A stretch of 64,000 bases of DNA from contig NZ_AAWS01000005.1 in assembly GCF_000169175.1 (NCBI RefSeq), positions 186,001 through 250,000 on the forward strand. Direction: 5' to 3'. Source of the DNA: Microscilla marina ATCC 23134. GTDB taxonomy: Bacteria; Bacteroidota; Bacteroidia; Cytophagales; Microscillaceae. The position numbers and the translations under genes were made by a program. Under the pieces are notes generated by a model. The model did not search any database and was not told the origin of the DNA. It worked only from the letters and a program-made list of their open reading frames with translations. Positions 8,476-18,189 of the stretch are shown one piece after another. Within the stretch, counting starts at the first letter, position 1; the number at the start of each line of letters is the position of its first letter.

Positions 8476-8527
8476 AACTCCCCTTGAGTTGTTGAGTCAT
8501 CTCTTCAAATTCAAGGGGAGTTTTTTT
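8476..8527 (+). terminator. Intrinsic terminator after the toxin operon
   Basis: aactccccttga (8476-8487) pairs with tcaaggggagtt (8511-8522), followed by a run of eight T. It ends plus-strand transcription from the toxin locus and may also act on the convergent gene at 8534. Confidence 0.85.
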
Positions 8528-8533
8528 GAAAGC

Positions 8534-10432
8534 CTATTTTTTTAGTACTTCTACCTCTATATAAGACAGATTTTTGGCATTATGATATACCCTGTGCATT
8601 TGCTTTACAAAGTCATCATCGTTGGCTTTAAATATATTGGGTACATATTTTTGTGGATTGCGGTCAAACAACGGAAACCACGTGCTTTGTACCTGAATCA
8701 TAATGCGGTGCCCCTTCTTAAAGGTGTGTAACACGTCTTGTAATGGAAAGTTTACTTCGGTCACTTGGTTAGGTACAAAGGGTTTCGGTTTCTCAAAGCT
8801 TTCGCGAAAGCGCCCCCGCATAATTTCACTGCGTACCATCTGCTGATATCCCCCCATTTTTATATGTTTGGCAAGTTTTGGGTGCCTTTTGGCATCATCA
8901 GGATACACATCTATCAGTTTTACGACCCAATCGGCATCAGTACCCGTGGTAGAAACCTTCAGCTTGGCCATCAGTTCGCCCCCCAGCGTCATATCTTCTT
9001 TGAGCACTTCGCTCTGAAAAACCAATACATCGGGTCGGCGACTGGCAAATCGTTGGTCGTCTGTCATATAAGGGCGGGGAGTAAACACAATGCGGTGGTC
9101 TTCGGTATAAGGCACTGGCTTGTTGGGGTCGCTCATAAACTCAGTAAAAGCAGTTGTTGAACCAGGGGCATTCATTGTCAGTTTTTCGCCTTCCTGCAAA
9201 AATATTTTTACTTTGCGGGCATTGGGTGCAGGCCATTGATTAAACGTTTGCCATTTTTTTAACCCGGTATCAAACATATATGCCTCAGGCAATTGGGGCA
9301 TTTTTCTGTTTTTTAGAAACTTACTAAAAAAATTAAACTCAATGGTACTTTGGTAAAACTCAGAAATGTCATCTCCAAAGTAAATGTCATTGATAATTTG
9401 TTTTTTGTGGCTACTTGCCCAGTCACCGTGCGACCAAGGGCCCATTACTATAGTGTTGTGCGCCTTTGGGCTGTTTTTCTCTATAGTTTTGTAAATGTTC
9501 AAAGGGCCTGATAAATCTTCAGCATCAAACCAACCTCCCACTGTCATTACAGCGTGTGTTATGTCTTTGAGGTGAGGCAATAAGTTACGTTTTTGCCAAA
9601 ACTCGTCATAGTTGGGGTGGTTGACCAGTTGTTGCCAGAAAAAATTGTCTTTGCCATAGTATTTATCAGCATTTTTGAGGCTTCCCATTTTCAGGTAAAA
9701 ATCGTACCCATTGCTTTCTTTGGGGCGCACAAAATTGTACCAGGGTTCAGTTGTGTTTTTTTTCTTCTGAATACCAAACAGTGGAGTAACCAGCCAGTAG
9801 CTCAGGGTATAAGCTCCCCGGTGGTGGAAGTCATCAAAGTAGAAATCTGAAATAGGTGCTTGAGGCGATGAGGCCTTCAAAGCCGGGTGGTTGGCAAGGG
9901 TACCCACTGCGGCATAAAATCCCGGATAAGAAATGCCCCATTGTCCTACTTTGCCATTGTTGTGTTTTACGTTTTTTACCAACCACTCTATAGTATCAAA
10001 AGTATCGGTACTTTCATCAAAGTTTTTGGCGTTTTCTCTTGCGCCTTTAGGCAGTTGAGGGCGCATATTGTCATATTTGCCTTCCGACATCCACCGTCCA
10101 CGCACGTCCTGGTGCACAAAAATGTATTTGTCGCGTACCAAAAACTTAGAGGGTCCCAAGCGGTTCATAGAAGGAAACTTATTGGCGCCATAAGGACGGC
10201 AACTGTAGCAAGTACGCTTCATGAGTATAGGGTATTGGTTGGCAGGGCTGGCATCTTTGGGCACATACACCACAGTATACAAGCGAGTACCATCGCGCAT
10301 AGGTATTTGATGTTCATACTTGCGGTAGTTGTCTTCTACAAAAGTATTGCTTTGGGAATTAGAGCGGCACGAAATGGCTACCAAAAGACTCAGCAACAAA
10401 CAGATTCTCAGGTGGGGTAAAAATTGATTCAT
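8534..10432 (-). CDS. CocE/NonD (S15-type) hydrolase, lipoprotein
   Basis: 632 aa. The N-terminal hydrophobic segment ends in a lipobox-like AISC with C22, so the enzyme is probably a lipoprotein on the envelope. The core is the X-Pro dipeptidyl-peptidase/CocE alpha/beta hydrolase fold: MRDGTRLYTVVYVP at 45-58, nucleophile S168 in GISYPG, and MTVGGWFDAEDLSGPL and MGPWSHGDW supplying the acid and histidine regions. The C-terminal third is the jelly-roll domain of this family (VKLIDVYPDD). Substrate is unknown; relatives cleave alpha-amino-acid esters, acyl groups or proline dipeptides. Start ATG 10432 is preceded after 18 bp by MITE A copy 2, so its promoter lies within or beyond that element. 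Confidence 0.9.
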   Translation of the reverse strand: MNQFLPHLRICLLLSLLVAISCRSNSQSNTFVEDNYRKYEHQIPMRDGTRLYTVVYVPKDASPANQYPILMKRTCYSCRPYGANKFPSMNRLGPSKFLVRDKYIFVHQDVRGRWMSEGKYDNMRPQLPKGARENAKNFDESTDTFDTIEWLVKNVKHNNGKVGQWGISYPGFYAAVGTLANHPALKASSPQAPISDFYFDDFHHRGAYTLSYWLVTPLFGIQKKKNTTEPWYNFVRPKESNGYDFYLKMGSLKNADKYYGKDNFFWQQLVNHPNYDEFWQKRNLLPHLKDITHAVMTVGGWFDAEDLSGPLNIYKTIEKNSPKAHNTIVMGPWSHGDWASSHKKQIINDIYFGDDISEFYQSTIEFNFFSKFLKNRKMPQLPEAYMFDTGLKKWQTFNQWPAPNARKVKIFLQEGEKLTMNAPGSTTAFTEFMSDPNKPVPYTEDHRIVFTPRPYMTDDQRFASRRPDVLVFQSEVLKEDMTLGGELMAKLKVSTTGTDADWVVKLIDVYPDDAKRHPKLAKHIKMGGYQQMVRSEIMRGRFRESFEKPKPFVPNQVTEVNFPLQDVLHTFKKGHRIMIQVQSTWFPLFDRNPQKYVPNIFKANDDDFVKQMHRVYHNAKNLSYIEVEVLKK

Positions 10433-10450
10433 AAAAAAAGATTTTGTTTA

Positions 10451-10609
10451 GTGATCTTTCATAAATAATTTGAGCCATTAAAGTGTATCTATTGCCCTCA
10501 TTCTTCTCAAAAAAAAAGCTTCATAGCTTTGGCTATGCACCGTTTTTTTTGAATCGTCTGAGAACAATATATTTTCTTGAATTGGCACATCTTATTTTTT
10601 CCAGATCAC
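10451..10609. mobile_element. MITE family A, copy 2 (159 bp, TTA flanks)
   Basis: Same length, ends and internal A/T-tract hairpin as the copy at 4518, with a handful of substitutions. TTA flanks at 10448-10450 and 10610-10612. It lies 18 bp upstream of the CocE-type gene start (minus strand) and downstream of the alpha/beta hydrolase pair, separating the two transcription units. Confidence 0.85.
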
Positions 10610-10728
10610 TTAATAGAGTGAGGCTATAAATATCCGATATAACCAGGTCAATTCATAAAAATGAAAAATATTTAATGATTGATTCATTGCCCATTATCAA
10701 CAACGAGGCAAGAGTGATCGTAAAAGCC

Positions 10729-11598
10729 TTATTTCTTCAAATTTTTCAAATACTTCAGGAGGGCGGTACGAATGTATTGAGGGTGAGTCCAGGGGATGAA
10801 ATGATTCATTTTTTTATCAATGATCATTTCCAATGGGGCGTTGCGTATCATCCTTTTGGCGAAAGCTGCATTGGCAAAAGGCACTACAATGTCTCGTTTG
10901 CCATGAATATAAGTAACTGGCAATCGCAATTTGTACCAATCGTCATACATTTGCTCCAGTTCGTCAACATGGCTGAGCTTTTCGTCGTTTGCCACCCTAA
11001 AGCCACGCGGTACTATCAGGCGAATAAGCAACCAGTCGGCAGGGTAAGAAATCCAAAAGATTTTTTCGTGCGCCGGATCAATCGCAGGAGCTGCCAGTAC
11101 CAGTGCCGCCACTTGCTTGGGGTAGAGCACCGCCATCTTGGCTATGATGGGTCCTCCGTAAGAGTGCCCCACCAGAATAGCCGGGTACCCCGAACGGTTG
11201 CTGTCTAACAAAGGCTTGAGTAGTTCGGCTTGTTTTTGGATAGAGGGCACCGATTTACCATAATTAGAATACCCATAACCAGGACGGTCTACCGATACCA
11301 GGTGAGCCTTGCCCTTGAGGGCACTATCTGCCAAAAAAGCATTGAAGGCCTCCAGCCCGCCAGGGGCACCGTGTACAAATATCACCATCGGCAAAGTATC
11401 GGCTCCGGTGGCTATATAGCGTATGACGCGTTTGCCCACCTTATAACGTTTGATTTTTACTGGAGTCGTTTTTTTGCTAAAGTATGCTTTGATTTCACTG
11501 TCGTTTACCCGCATTTTCATGCAACCAGTACTTAGCATACTAATGCTTGCCACACAAAAGATAAAAACAAGGCGGTGCCTGAGAAAAAAATAGGTCAT
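10729..11598 (-). CDS. Alpha/beta hydrolase, lipoprotein paralogue
   Basis: 289 aa. N-terminal hydrophobic stretch with STGC (C26) suggests lipidation. Hydrolase landmarks: oxyanion-loop motif HGAPGG near 76-81, nucleophile S146 in GHSYGG, catalytic Asp in HGKRDIVVP and catalytic His in MNHFIPW. It is closely related over its whole length to the preceding gene (11595-12470) and overlaps it by 4 bp (ATGA), so the two are a tandem duplication with coupled translation. The anchors have diverged: lipoprotein here, membrane helix in the sister. Substrate unknown; small acyl or ester compounds are plausible. Confidence 0.9.
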   Translation of the reverse strand: MTYFFLRHRLVFIFCVASISMLSTGCMKMRVNDSEIKAYFSKKTTPVKIKRYKVGKRVIRYIATGADTLPMVIFVHGAPGGLEAFNAFLADSALKGKAHLVSVDRPGYGYSNYGKSVPSIQKQAELLKPLLDSNRSGYPAILVGHSYGGPIIAKMAVLYPKQVAALVLAAPAIDPAHEKIFWISYPADWLLIRLIVPRGFRVANDEKLSHVDELEQMYDDWYKLRLPVTYIHGKRDIVVPFANAAFAKRMIRNAPLEMIIDKKMNHFIPWTHPQYIRTALLKYLKNLKK

Positions 11599-12470
11599 AG
11601 AGTCTGCGCTAAATATTTATGAATTGCCCGATGAATATATTGGGGGTGAGTCCAAGGGATGAAGTGATTCATTTTGTCCTCTGTAACTACCTCTAGCTGG
11701 GCGTTCACCATCATTTTTTTTGCAAAAGCAGTATTTGCAAAAGGCACCAGTATATCTTTTTTGCCGTGAATATAGGTAACAGGCAGCGTGAGCTTTTTCC
11801 AGTCGTTTTTTAGCAGGTGGAGCTGTTGAGCGTGATGGAGTTTTTCATCATTTGCTACTCTAAAGGCAGGGGGTACCATCCAGCGCAGCACAGCATAATC
11901 TATAGGGTAAGAAATCCAAAACACTTTCTCGTTTTTTGGGTCAATGGCTGGGGCAGCCAACACCAAAGCCGCTACTTTGCTGGGATAGTCCATGGCCATA
12001 CGCGCTACTATGGGCCCTCCATACGAGTGCCCTACCAATATAGCCGGATGCCCCGAATGGTTGAGGTCTAGCAGTGGCTTCAGCAATTCGGCTTGTTTTT
12101 GAATAGAGGGTTCTGACTTTCCAAAACCTGAATACCCGTAGCCAGGGCGGTCTACTGCCACCAGGTGGGCCTTATTTGTAAGGTTGCTATCTACCAAAAA
12201 CTCTTTGAAGGCGTCTAACCCACCCGGAGCACCATGCACAAATATCACCATCGGCAAAGTGTCGGTTCCGGTGGCAATGTAGCGTATTTGACGATTGTCT
12301 ACAGTATAACGTTCAATTTTTACCGGAGTAGACCGCGCTTCAAAGTATGCTTTTATTTTTTGGTCGCTCATGCGAAACTTCATAAACAAAAAAACGATTT
12401 GTACCAGCACTAACAGAATTACCAGAGTGATTAGTAGGCGTTTGACCCATTTTGATAAAGTTTTGTGCAT
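11595..12470 (-). CDS. Alpha/beta hydrolase, membrane-anchored paralogue
   Basis: 291 aa. Residues about 11-30 form a single uncleaved hydrophobic helix. The fold motifs are the same as in its downstream sister: HGAPGG near 79-84, nucleophile S149 in GHSYGG, Asp in HGKKDILVP and His in MNHFIPW. It is the first gene of a two-gene operon, its stop overlapping the next start. The conserved catalytic triad argues that both copies are active. The reaction is not deducible from the sequence. Confidence 0.9.
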   Translation of the reverse strand: MHKTLSKWVKRLLITLVILLVLVQIVFLFMKFRMSDQKIKAYFEARSTPVKIERYTVDNRQIRYIATGTDTLPMVIFVHGAPGGLDAFKEFLVDSNLTNKAHLVAVDRPGYGYSGFGKSEPSIQKQAELLKPLLDLNHSGHPAILVGHSYGGPIVARMAMDYPSKVAALVLAAPAIDPKNEKVFWISYPIDYAVLRWMVPPAFRVANDEKLHHAQQLHLLKNDWKKLTLPVTYIHGKKDILVPFANTAFAKKMMVNAQLEVVTEDKMNHFIPWTHPQYIHRAIHKYLAQTL

Positions 12471-12716
12471 GGTGGTAACTTTTTTAAATTGATTGCCTGA
12501 GGAATGGTTAAAATAATATTTTTTTCACACAAACATGGTAGGTTTCAGAGAATAATTCACTTAACGGAATGTTAAAGCCCAGATTATTCTTTTTATTCGT
12601 GGCATCATCCACCGTTTAGTAAAACGGAAAAAATAAATTGTTCCAAGAGAAGATCACACCTGAACGTTGTTTGATGGAGCAGGCGATTTTTGTCGTTTTA
12701 CTTAGAAATAATTTCT

Positions 12717-13373
12717 ATGAAACAAATAAAAATTACAGACAAGATCAAAGCACTTTGCCCTCAGCTAGAGTTGGGTTGTTTGTCTGCCAGTATACAGCTT
12801 CAGGCAAAAAATGACGCCTTATGGCAAAAAATGCTGGCGTTGTACGAGGCAAAAAAAGACCTCCCTATGGATAAGATTAAGGACATTCCGGCAATTGCTT
12901 CATCACGAATGGCTTACAAAGCATTGGGCAAAGCACCTAGCCGTTATCGCTTGTCAGCCGAGGCGTTGCATCGACGCATTGTCAAGGGGCAAGACTTGTA
13001 TCAGATCAACAATGTGGTAGACATTATCAACTGCTTGTCTATCGATACGGGGTTTTCTATTGGTGGCTATGACCTGGACAAAATAGCCGGCGATATTTTG
13101 CTCGACTTAGGGCAAGCAAATGAACCTTATGAAGCCATTGGGCGAGGTAATATCAACATTGAAAATTTGCCGGTTTTTCGCGATGCTTCAGGGGCTTTTG
13201 GCAGCCCTACCAGCGACTCTACCCGTACCTGCATCACCAACGACACCCAAAAAGTGCTATTGGTTTTTCTCAATTTTGGCGGGCACGCTCATTTAGCGCA
13301 AGCATTAGACGCTGCCCAACAATTACTGCGCGATTTTGCCGCCGGAGAGGAGTTGGAGGTTTGGCGGGTTTAA
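12717..13373 (+). CDS. Stand-alone B3/B4-domain protein
   Basis: 218 aa from ATG 12717; an in-frame TTG at 12690 would add nine residues but is less likely. It matches the B3/B4 domain known from the beta subunit of phenylalanyl-tRNA synthetase, here as a separate protein: typical elements are IASSRMAYKALGKAPSRYR near 57-76, NNVVDIINCLSI, SIGGYDLDKI and the closing segment DSTRTCITNDTQ. Family members are suspected to bind tRNA or mischarged aminoacyl-tRNA, but their role is not established. It is divergently oriented from the hydrolase pair. Confidence 0.8.
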   Translation: MKQIKITDKIKALCPQLELGCLSASIQLQAKNDALWQKMLALYEAKKDLPMDKIKDIPAIASSRMAYKALGKAPSRYRLSAEALHRRIVKGQDLYQINNVVDIINCLSIDTGFSIGGYDLDKIAGDILLDLGQANEPYEAIGRGNINIENLPVFRDASGAFGSPTSDSTRTCITNDTQKVLLVFLNFGGHAHLAQALDAAQQLLRDFAAGEELEVWRV

Positions 13374-13439
13374 AAGCCCTGGGGCAAATTTTAAGCATTG
13401 TGTCAGTTTTAGGGAGTAACCACAAATAGTATACGCATT

Positions 13440-13560
13440 TGACAGCGGATGTTTCGCCCTGATGCGTCGTTAAATTTTTTGACCGTAGCTATGGCTACGC
13501 TCGCAACCGTCGCACAGGCTGGCTCAACATTCACTGGATGTTGCCATCTCGCCTCCAACC
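13440..13560. repeat. Intergenic structured repeat (family D, copy 1)
   Basis: Contains a hairpin gtagctatggctac and the block cgcaaccgtcgcacaggctgg...ggatgttgccatctcgcct. The segment is found in inverse orientation at about 42484-42563, and the hairpin portion again at about 50535-50575. Loop-stem bases differ between copies while pairing is kept. The gap 13374-13689 holds no supported gene. Confidence 0.65.
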
Positions 13561-13689
13561 AAAACCTCTCACTGAAAACACGTACTTTATTTACTGGTTG
13601 CTCCCTTATGCTAAAAAACTGCCTGACCGTACAATACAATCAGGCAGCCAATTAAAAACCTACGTATGTTACCAGACAAGGCAGCATAT

Positions 13690-16476
13690 TTATTCCTTCA
13701 CCAATCGTTCTGCCTTGACTTGATCTTTATTTTTCATAATTACCAGGTATTGTCCAGCACGCAACCTTGACACATCCAGTACAATGTGTTCGCTTTTATG
13801 CTTATAAGCTATATTTTTCAACTCTACCCCATACAAGTCAAACACCTTTACCTCAAACACCTCTTTGCCTACTGCTATGCTCGTAAAGCCTGAAGTAGGG
13901 TTGGGGGCAAATCGGGAAGAAGTACTGCCTAGTTTTTCTAAGGCCGCATTGTTGGCAACAAAGCTTGCCAAAGCAGTTTGTTTGGCAAAGGCATTGCCTC
14001 CAATGTTTACCGTATAATCTTCTACCTCGCCATAAGTAAAACTCTCACAAGAAGTAGGCGTTGCGTTGTATTTCATAGATACCCTCATTCTGGTACTACC
14101 AGTAGCAGCGCCTGCGGGCACAGTAAAAGAACCGCTTACCTGGCTGGAACTGGTGCTATTCTGAGAAAACACCAATTCACCACTATCAGTAAACACCCCA
14201 TTTTGATTGTAATCTATCCATACCGCGTACCCTTCAGAGTAAGTTTGCCCACCCCAGGCAGGGTTAATGGTAATGTCAGTGCTGTTGCCCTTACTCAGGT
14301 TGGTCGATTGCGCCGTAAAATCAGAGTAACCTCCGTTAGAATTGCTAGAGCTGTTGTCAATGCTGCCAACCCTTACCCTGCCAATCCATTCATCGCTTAC
14401 TGTGTTGCCCTTAGAGGCGCAGTAGTTGAGCGGAGCCACGGTTTTTTCTCCAATGCGTAGCTCATCTATGGTAATATCACTGGTGTAGTTGTTTCCGGTA
14501 ATTCCGCGAAAGCGTAAAGTAATGACACTTGACGACGTAGGTAGGTCAATAGTTGCTTCATTCCAAGTGTTGCCTTGGTTGCCACTCTCAGACCATAAGT
14601 CAGTCCAACTACTGCCTCCATTGGTGCTTATCTGTACTTTCAGGGTTCCCATACCTGCACCATACATGTGGTATTTGAAGCTAAGTTGTGGAGCCGACAA
14701 GTCAGAAAGCTTGACACAAGGGCTTACCAAATCAGCCGTTTTGCTGGGGTAGTTAGGCGACGAAGCCTCTATGTACATATAATAGTTGCCATCTGCGGCA
14801 CTTGACGGCCCGGTATTGTTAGAAGGAGTACCGTTGTTGTCACGACTCCAGTCTATATTATCAGTGTTGCCTTGGGTCCATACTCCCGTACCCGACTCAA
14901 AGCTTTCGGTATAAGGAAAAACCGTGATACCGTTGCAGGTGGGAGTACCAGTGGTAGTAAAATTAGCCGAAGCCGAATAACTGGAATTACCTCCTGTACA
15001 TACCCCTCTTACCTGAAACTCATACCCTGTGCCTTGCAATAGACCACTTGCATTGGCAGAGGTACCACTGGTGTTCAGTGCAGTCCAGTTGCTGCTACCT
15101 TGGGCTCTATAGCGTACATTGTAACTATTGGCGCTGCCAGACCAAGACAAGGTAGCCGAGGTGCTGCCTATAGAAGAAGCGTTGAGGTTGGTGGGTACTG
15201 CACAATTATTGTTAACATCGCTCGACTTACTTACCTCTATCAAAAACTCAAGGGCTAGTTTTACAAATTTTTGGGCGTGCACCGAGTTGGCCGTAGGGAA
15301 ATTCTGATAAGTATCGTTGGCAGTGTGTATGTGAGGGTTTGATCCCTGAAAGCTGGCCTCTAGTGGAAAAGCCGCATCGTATCCTTTTTGTGCCCAGCTA
15401 TAGTGGTCAGAGCAACCATAGTTACATTTGGTTGTACCATAAGTAAGTTTGTGGGTGCCCGAAGCATTGTAATGGTCCATCAACTGGGTCAAAAACGTGT
15501 TCAGGGCATTGTCGGTATAAGAGTCGTTTACAATGTACACATCATTTGACGAGCCATTGTAGTTGGTCATGTCAAACTGTACATAACTTATCACGTTTAC
15601 ATTTCTGTTTTTGTAGTCTTGAGCTATTTCATTAGATCCCCTCAAACCCACCTCTTCGGCGGCATACGCCATAAACTCTATAGTACGCTTGGGTTTGTAG
15701 TTCATATCTATCAATACCCTGGCTGCCTCGGTAATGGTGGCAATGCCCGAAGCGTCATCGTCTGCCCCCGGCGCATTGTTGTTGTTACTGGGGTTTGTAC
15801 TGTCGAGGTGCCCGCCAATGATCACAAACTCGTCAGGGTTTTCGGCTCCTTGAATAGTCATAACAACCGAAGGCATATTAGAACTGGTGTGGTTTACCAA
15901 ACGTACCGAAATATCGCTTCTACCTACAGCCAGCGCTTCCCACTTAGCTTTGAGGTCTATAGCCGATTGGGTAGCCGAGCTTTTGGTGTGATAACGCGTA
16001 CCGTAGCTTACCAAGTCTAGAATTGTATTCTGAATGTTGATGTTGTTTACCATTCCAAGACTTTGCAATACCTTGGCATCCTGGTCAATGGTATAATTAA
16101 AGGCTACAGTTCTTCTTTGTTGTTTGGCTTTACTCACTGGGTTGTTCAACGCCTCAAGTGCACTTGCCAGACTGTTTTTATATACATAGCCAGGCCCATG
16201 TACCAATACTTTGTGGTGCAGTTCATGGGCGCCTTTTTCAGTCAGCTTTATGGCACTTACTCCATACTTAGTGGCAAGAATAAAAATATCGTTGGGCAAC
16301 TCTTTTTTCAACGCAAGCGCATGCTTGGCGTCTGCTGTAGCATAAAACTGTCCTGATGCCAAAGCACCACTTGCCTGATGACGGTGAGCCTCGGTTTGTT
16401 GTGCGTTTGTGCTCAGTACGCAACCCAGCAAGCATATCAACAATAGGTAGATTTTAAATAGCGGTGGTTTGTTCAT
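13690..16476 (-). CDS. T9SS-exported M28 zinc aminopeptidase with FnIII, MAM-like and GEVED domains
   Basis: 928 aa. Signal peptide at 1-25 (ends NAQ). The M28 peptidase core is about 145-415 with candidate zinc ligands H223 (GGHLDS), D240 (ADDDASG), E274/E275 (AEEVG), D302 (QFDM) and H384 (HTANDT). Then come a fibronectin type III domain (about 425-510), a MAM/jelly-roll-like domain (about 515-680) and a GEVED domain ending in GEVEDYTV. The last about 75 residues are a T9SS type A sorting domain (FAPNPTSG, DLYGVELKN, LRAGQYLV). It is therefore exported through Sec and then the type IX system, and likely releases N-terminal amino acids from peptides outside the cell. Monocistronic by context. 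Confidence 0.93.
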   Translation of the reverse strand: MNKPPLFKIYLLLICLLGCVLSTNAQQTEAHRHQASGALASGQFYATADAKHALALKKELPNDIFILATKYGVSAIKLTEKGAHELHHKVLVHGPGYVYKNSLASALEALNNPVSKAKQQRRTVAFNYTIDQDAKVLQSLGMVNNINIQNTILDLVSYGTRYHTKSSATQSAIDLKAKWEALAVGRSDISVRLVNHTSSNMPSVVMTIQGAENPDEFVIIGGHLDSTNPSNNNNAPGADDDASGIATITEAARVLIDMNYKPKRTIEFMAYAAEEVGLRGSNEIAQDYKNRNVNVISYVQFDMTNYNGSSNDVYIVNDSYTDNALNTFLTQLMDHYNASGTHKLTYGTTKCNYGCSDHYSWAQKGYDAAFPLEASFQGSNPHIHTANDTYQNFPTANSVHAQKFVKLALEFLIEVSKSSDVNNNCAVPTNLNASSIGSTSATLSWSGSANSYNVRYRAQGSSNWTALNTSGTSANASGLLQGTGYEFQVRGVCTGGNSSYSASANFTTTGTPTCNGITVFPYTESFESGTGVWTQGNTDNIDWSRDNNGTPSNNTGPSSAADGNYYMYIEASSPNYPSKTADLVSPCVKLSDLSAPQLSFKYHMYGAGMGTLKVQISTNGGSSWTDLWSESGNQGNTWNEATIDLPTSSSVITLRFRGITGNNYTSDITIDELRIGEKTVAPLNYCASKGNTVSDEWIGRVRVGSIDNSSSNSNGGYSDFTAQSTNLSKGNSTDITINPAWGGQTYSEGYAVWIDYNQNGVFTDSGELVFSQNSTSSSQVSGSFTVPAGAATGSTRMRVSMKYNATPTSCESFTYGEVEDYTVNIGGNAFAKQTALASFVANNAALEKLGSTSSRFAPNPTSGFTSIAVGKEVFEVKVFDLYGVELKNIAYKHKSEHIVLDVSRLRAGQYLVIMKNKDQVKAERLVKE

Positions 16477-17180
16477 AATTTTTTATTTGTAATAGTTGTG
16501 TAATATAATTGGGCGATGGCGATGCTCGAATATTTTGAGTCGTAACCCTTGGTTGTTTGTGTAAAACAATGGCTGTAAGGTTAGATTTTTTAGGGTTTTT
16601 TGGGCAAAAAAGGAGGTATACAAAAAGTAAGCAGAAACATTTTGTGGAAATGATTGTATAATGCAATAAGTAAACTTTGGGATGCACTGTGAATAAATAG
16701 CAGTTAACCGTAATAATACTCATCTTTGTAAGTAGTAAATAAATCAGTGGCTTATACATCCAGCAGAGGGATATTAGGTAAACAACTGACTTCATGCCAG
16801 GTTAACACCGGGAAAATATGGAAGGTAGTTTATTTCGTGATATGAAATATTTTGTTGTAGTGCTTTTGATCTTGAAATACAAGTTATAACATTTATTATA
16901 GGGGTTTTGTTTATTTTACTGGTAATTTATATTGTATTTAATTTTAAATATAATAAATTATTTTGACCTGATTTACTGTGTTGAAGGAAAATAGGAGCTT
17001 ATTTGAGGGGTTAAAAATGTATTTGAAAGCAAAGTATTGGGAGAAGCAACGCTTTGCATTTTAACCTTTTGTCGTCCTGGTTATAAAACAAGAGTAGAGT
17101 TTCTGAACGGTTTTTTAGGTACATTATAAATTTAGTTGTAATACACATATAGTGTCTTCAAACACTCAACTGTTATGCAC
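16477..17180. other. AT-rich intergenic region upstream of the M28 gene
   Basis: About 700 bp without a convincing gene. A 113-codon minus-strand reading frame overlapping the M28 start has no recognisable motif and an unusual codon pattern, so I left it out. The promoter of the M28 gene is expected here but no clear consensus was identified. Confidence 0.5.
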
Positions 17181-17226
17181 AAAAAAACCGACAGGTGATA
17201 AGGGTTGCCCCAAAACCTGCCGATTA
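17181..17226 (-). terminator. Intrinsic terminator downstream of the universal stress gene
   Basis: On the minus strand cggcaggt pairs with acctgtcg (one G-U pair) and is followed by seven T. It lies about 90 bp beyond the stop at 17318. Confidence 0.7.
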
Positions 17227-17317
17227 ACACTGTGCTTATTATAATATAATTGAGTCAGTGCTTTTGGGCACTGTATCTAAATGATTGGGATAGTTTATAT
17301 GAGCCACCTTTGAGTGG

Positions 17318-18142
17318 TTAGTTTTTTAATCCAAAAGTGAGTACCGGACGATTGGCATGGTTCACGACATCTTCGGCTATACTACCCGCAAACCAATGCG
17401 CCAAGCCTTTGCGTTGATGTGTACCCATAGCAATCATATCTACCCCCAGGTTTTCGGCAGCGTGAATTACCCCAATTTCTTCGTTTACATCAGACTCTAC
17501 GTGCAGGGTAAAGTTTTCGAGGTTCGCTTTTTTTACAAACTCATCACTTTGCTCTTTGATCTCGTGCGAGCTCAAAAAAGCATTGGGGGTATTTACATAC
17601 ACCAGATGAATGTGCGCGCCAAAAAACTGTTGGAACTCTTTGAGTATCTCTACTGCCTTTACTTGCTCTTGGCGTAGGTTAGTGGCAAATACCAATGCCT
17701 TCACCTCAAAACTATCGGCAGTGTTGCGCACCGTAAGTACAGGGCAGGCAGAAGTTCTCACTATTTTTTCGGTGTTCGAGCCAATCAATATTTCTTCCAA
17801 CCCACTGGCACCCTGTGTGCCCATTACCACCAGGTCAATGGCTTGATCGGTAATATAAGTTTTAATGACTTTAAAAATACTGCCTATCTCTACCTGAGAA
17901 CTTACTTTTACACCGTGGTCTTCCTCTGCCATTCTTTTTAAGTGGCTGATAGAGGTGTCTTTCAAGTGCGAAATATAGTCTTGTTCGGTGGCAGTGTAGC
18001 CTACCTCAGAAAACGGCATATAAGGCTCTATTACATTCAGCAAAAGTATCTCTGCCTCTGCTTTTTGGGCTATATTTTTGGCTACATTAAATGCGTTGAT
18101 TGATTGCTCAGAAAAATCGATGGGGACAAGTATTTTTTTCAT
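17318..18142 (-). CDS. Tandem-domain universal stress protein
   Basis: 274 aa, two UspA-type domains (about 1-143 and 148-274). The first begins KKILVPIDFSE and carries an ATP-binding glycine motif GTQGASGLEEILIGSNTE (about 117-134), so it probably binds ATP. The second retains GTHQRKGLAHWFAGSIAE, a more degenerate version. Such proteins are soluble and respond to starvation or other stress. It stands alone between repeat-rich intergenic regions. Start ATG 18142 follows the family N-terminus exactly. Confidence 0.9.
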   Translation of the reverse strand: MKKILVPIDFSEQSINAFNVAKNIAQKAEAEILLLNVIEPYMPFSEVGYTATEQDYISHLKDTSISHLKRMAEEDHGVKVSSQVEIGSIFKVIKTYITDQAIDLVVMGTQGASGLEEILIGSNTEKIVRTSACPVLTVRNTADSFEVKALVFATNLRQEQVKAVEILKEFQQFFGAHIHLVYVNTPNAFLSSHEIKEQSDEFVKKANLENFTLHVESDVNEEIGVIHAAENLGVDMIAMGTHQRKGLAHWFAGSIAEDVVNHANRPVLTFGLKN

Positions 18143-18189
18143 AACGGTAATTTTATTCAGTGTGTTGATAATTTGATTGTTTACAATAT

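Noticed and set aside
12690..12716. TTG-initiated extension of the B3/B4 gene
   Set aside because: The ATG at 12717 fits the domain start better, and TTG starts are rare in this group.
13409..13655. Overlapping ORFs on both strands
   Set aside because: They span the family D repeat and have no family similarity or good context.
16454..16795. 113-codon minus-strand ORF before the M28 gene
   Set aside because: It overlaps the M28 start out of frame, shows low-complexity composition and no motif.
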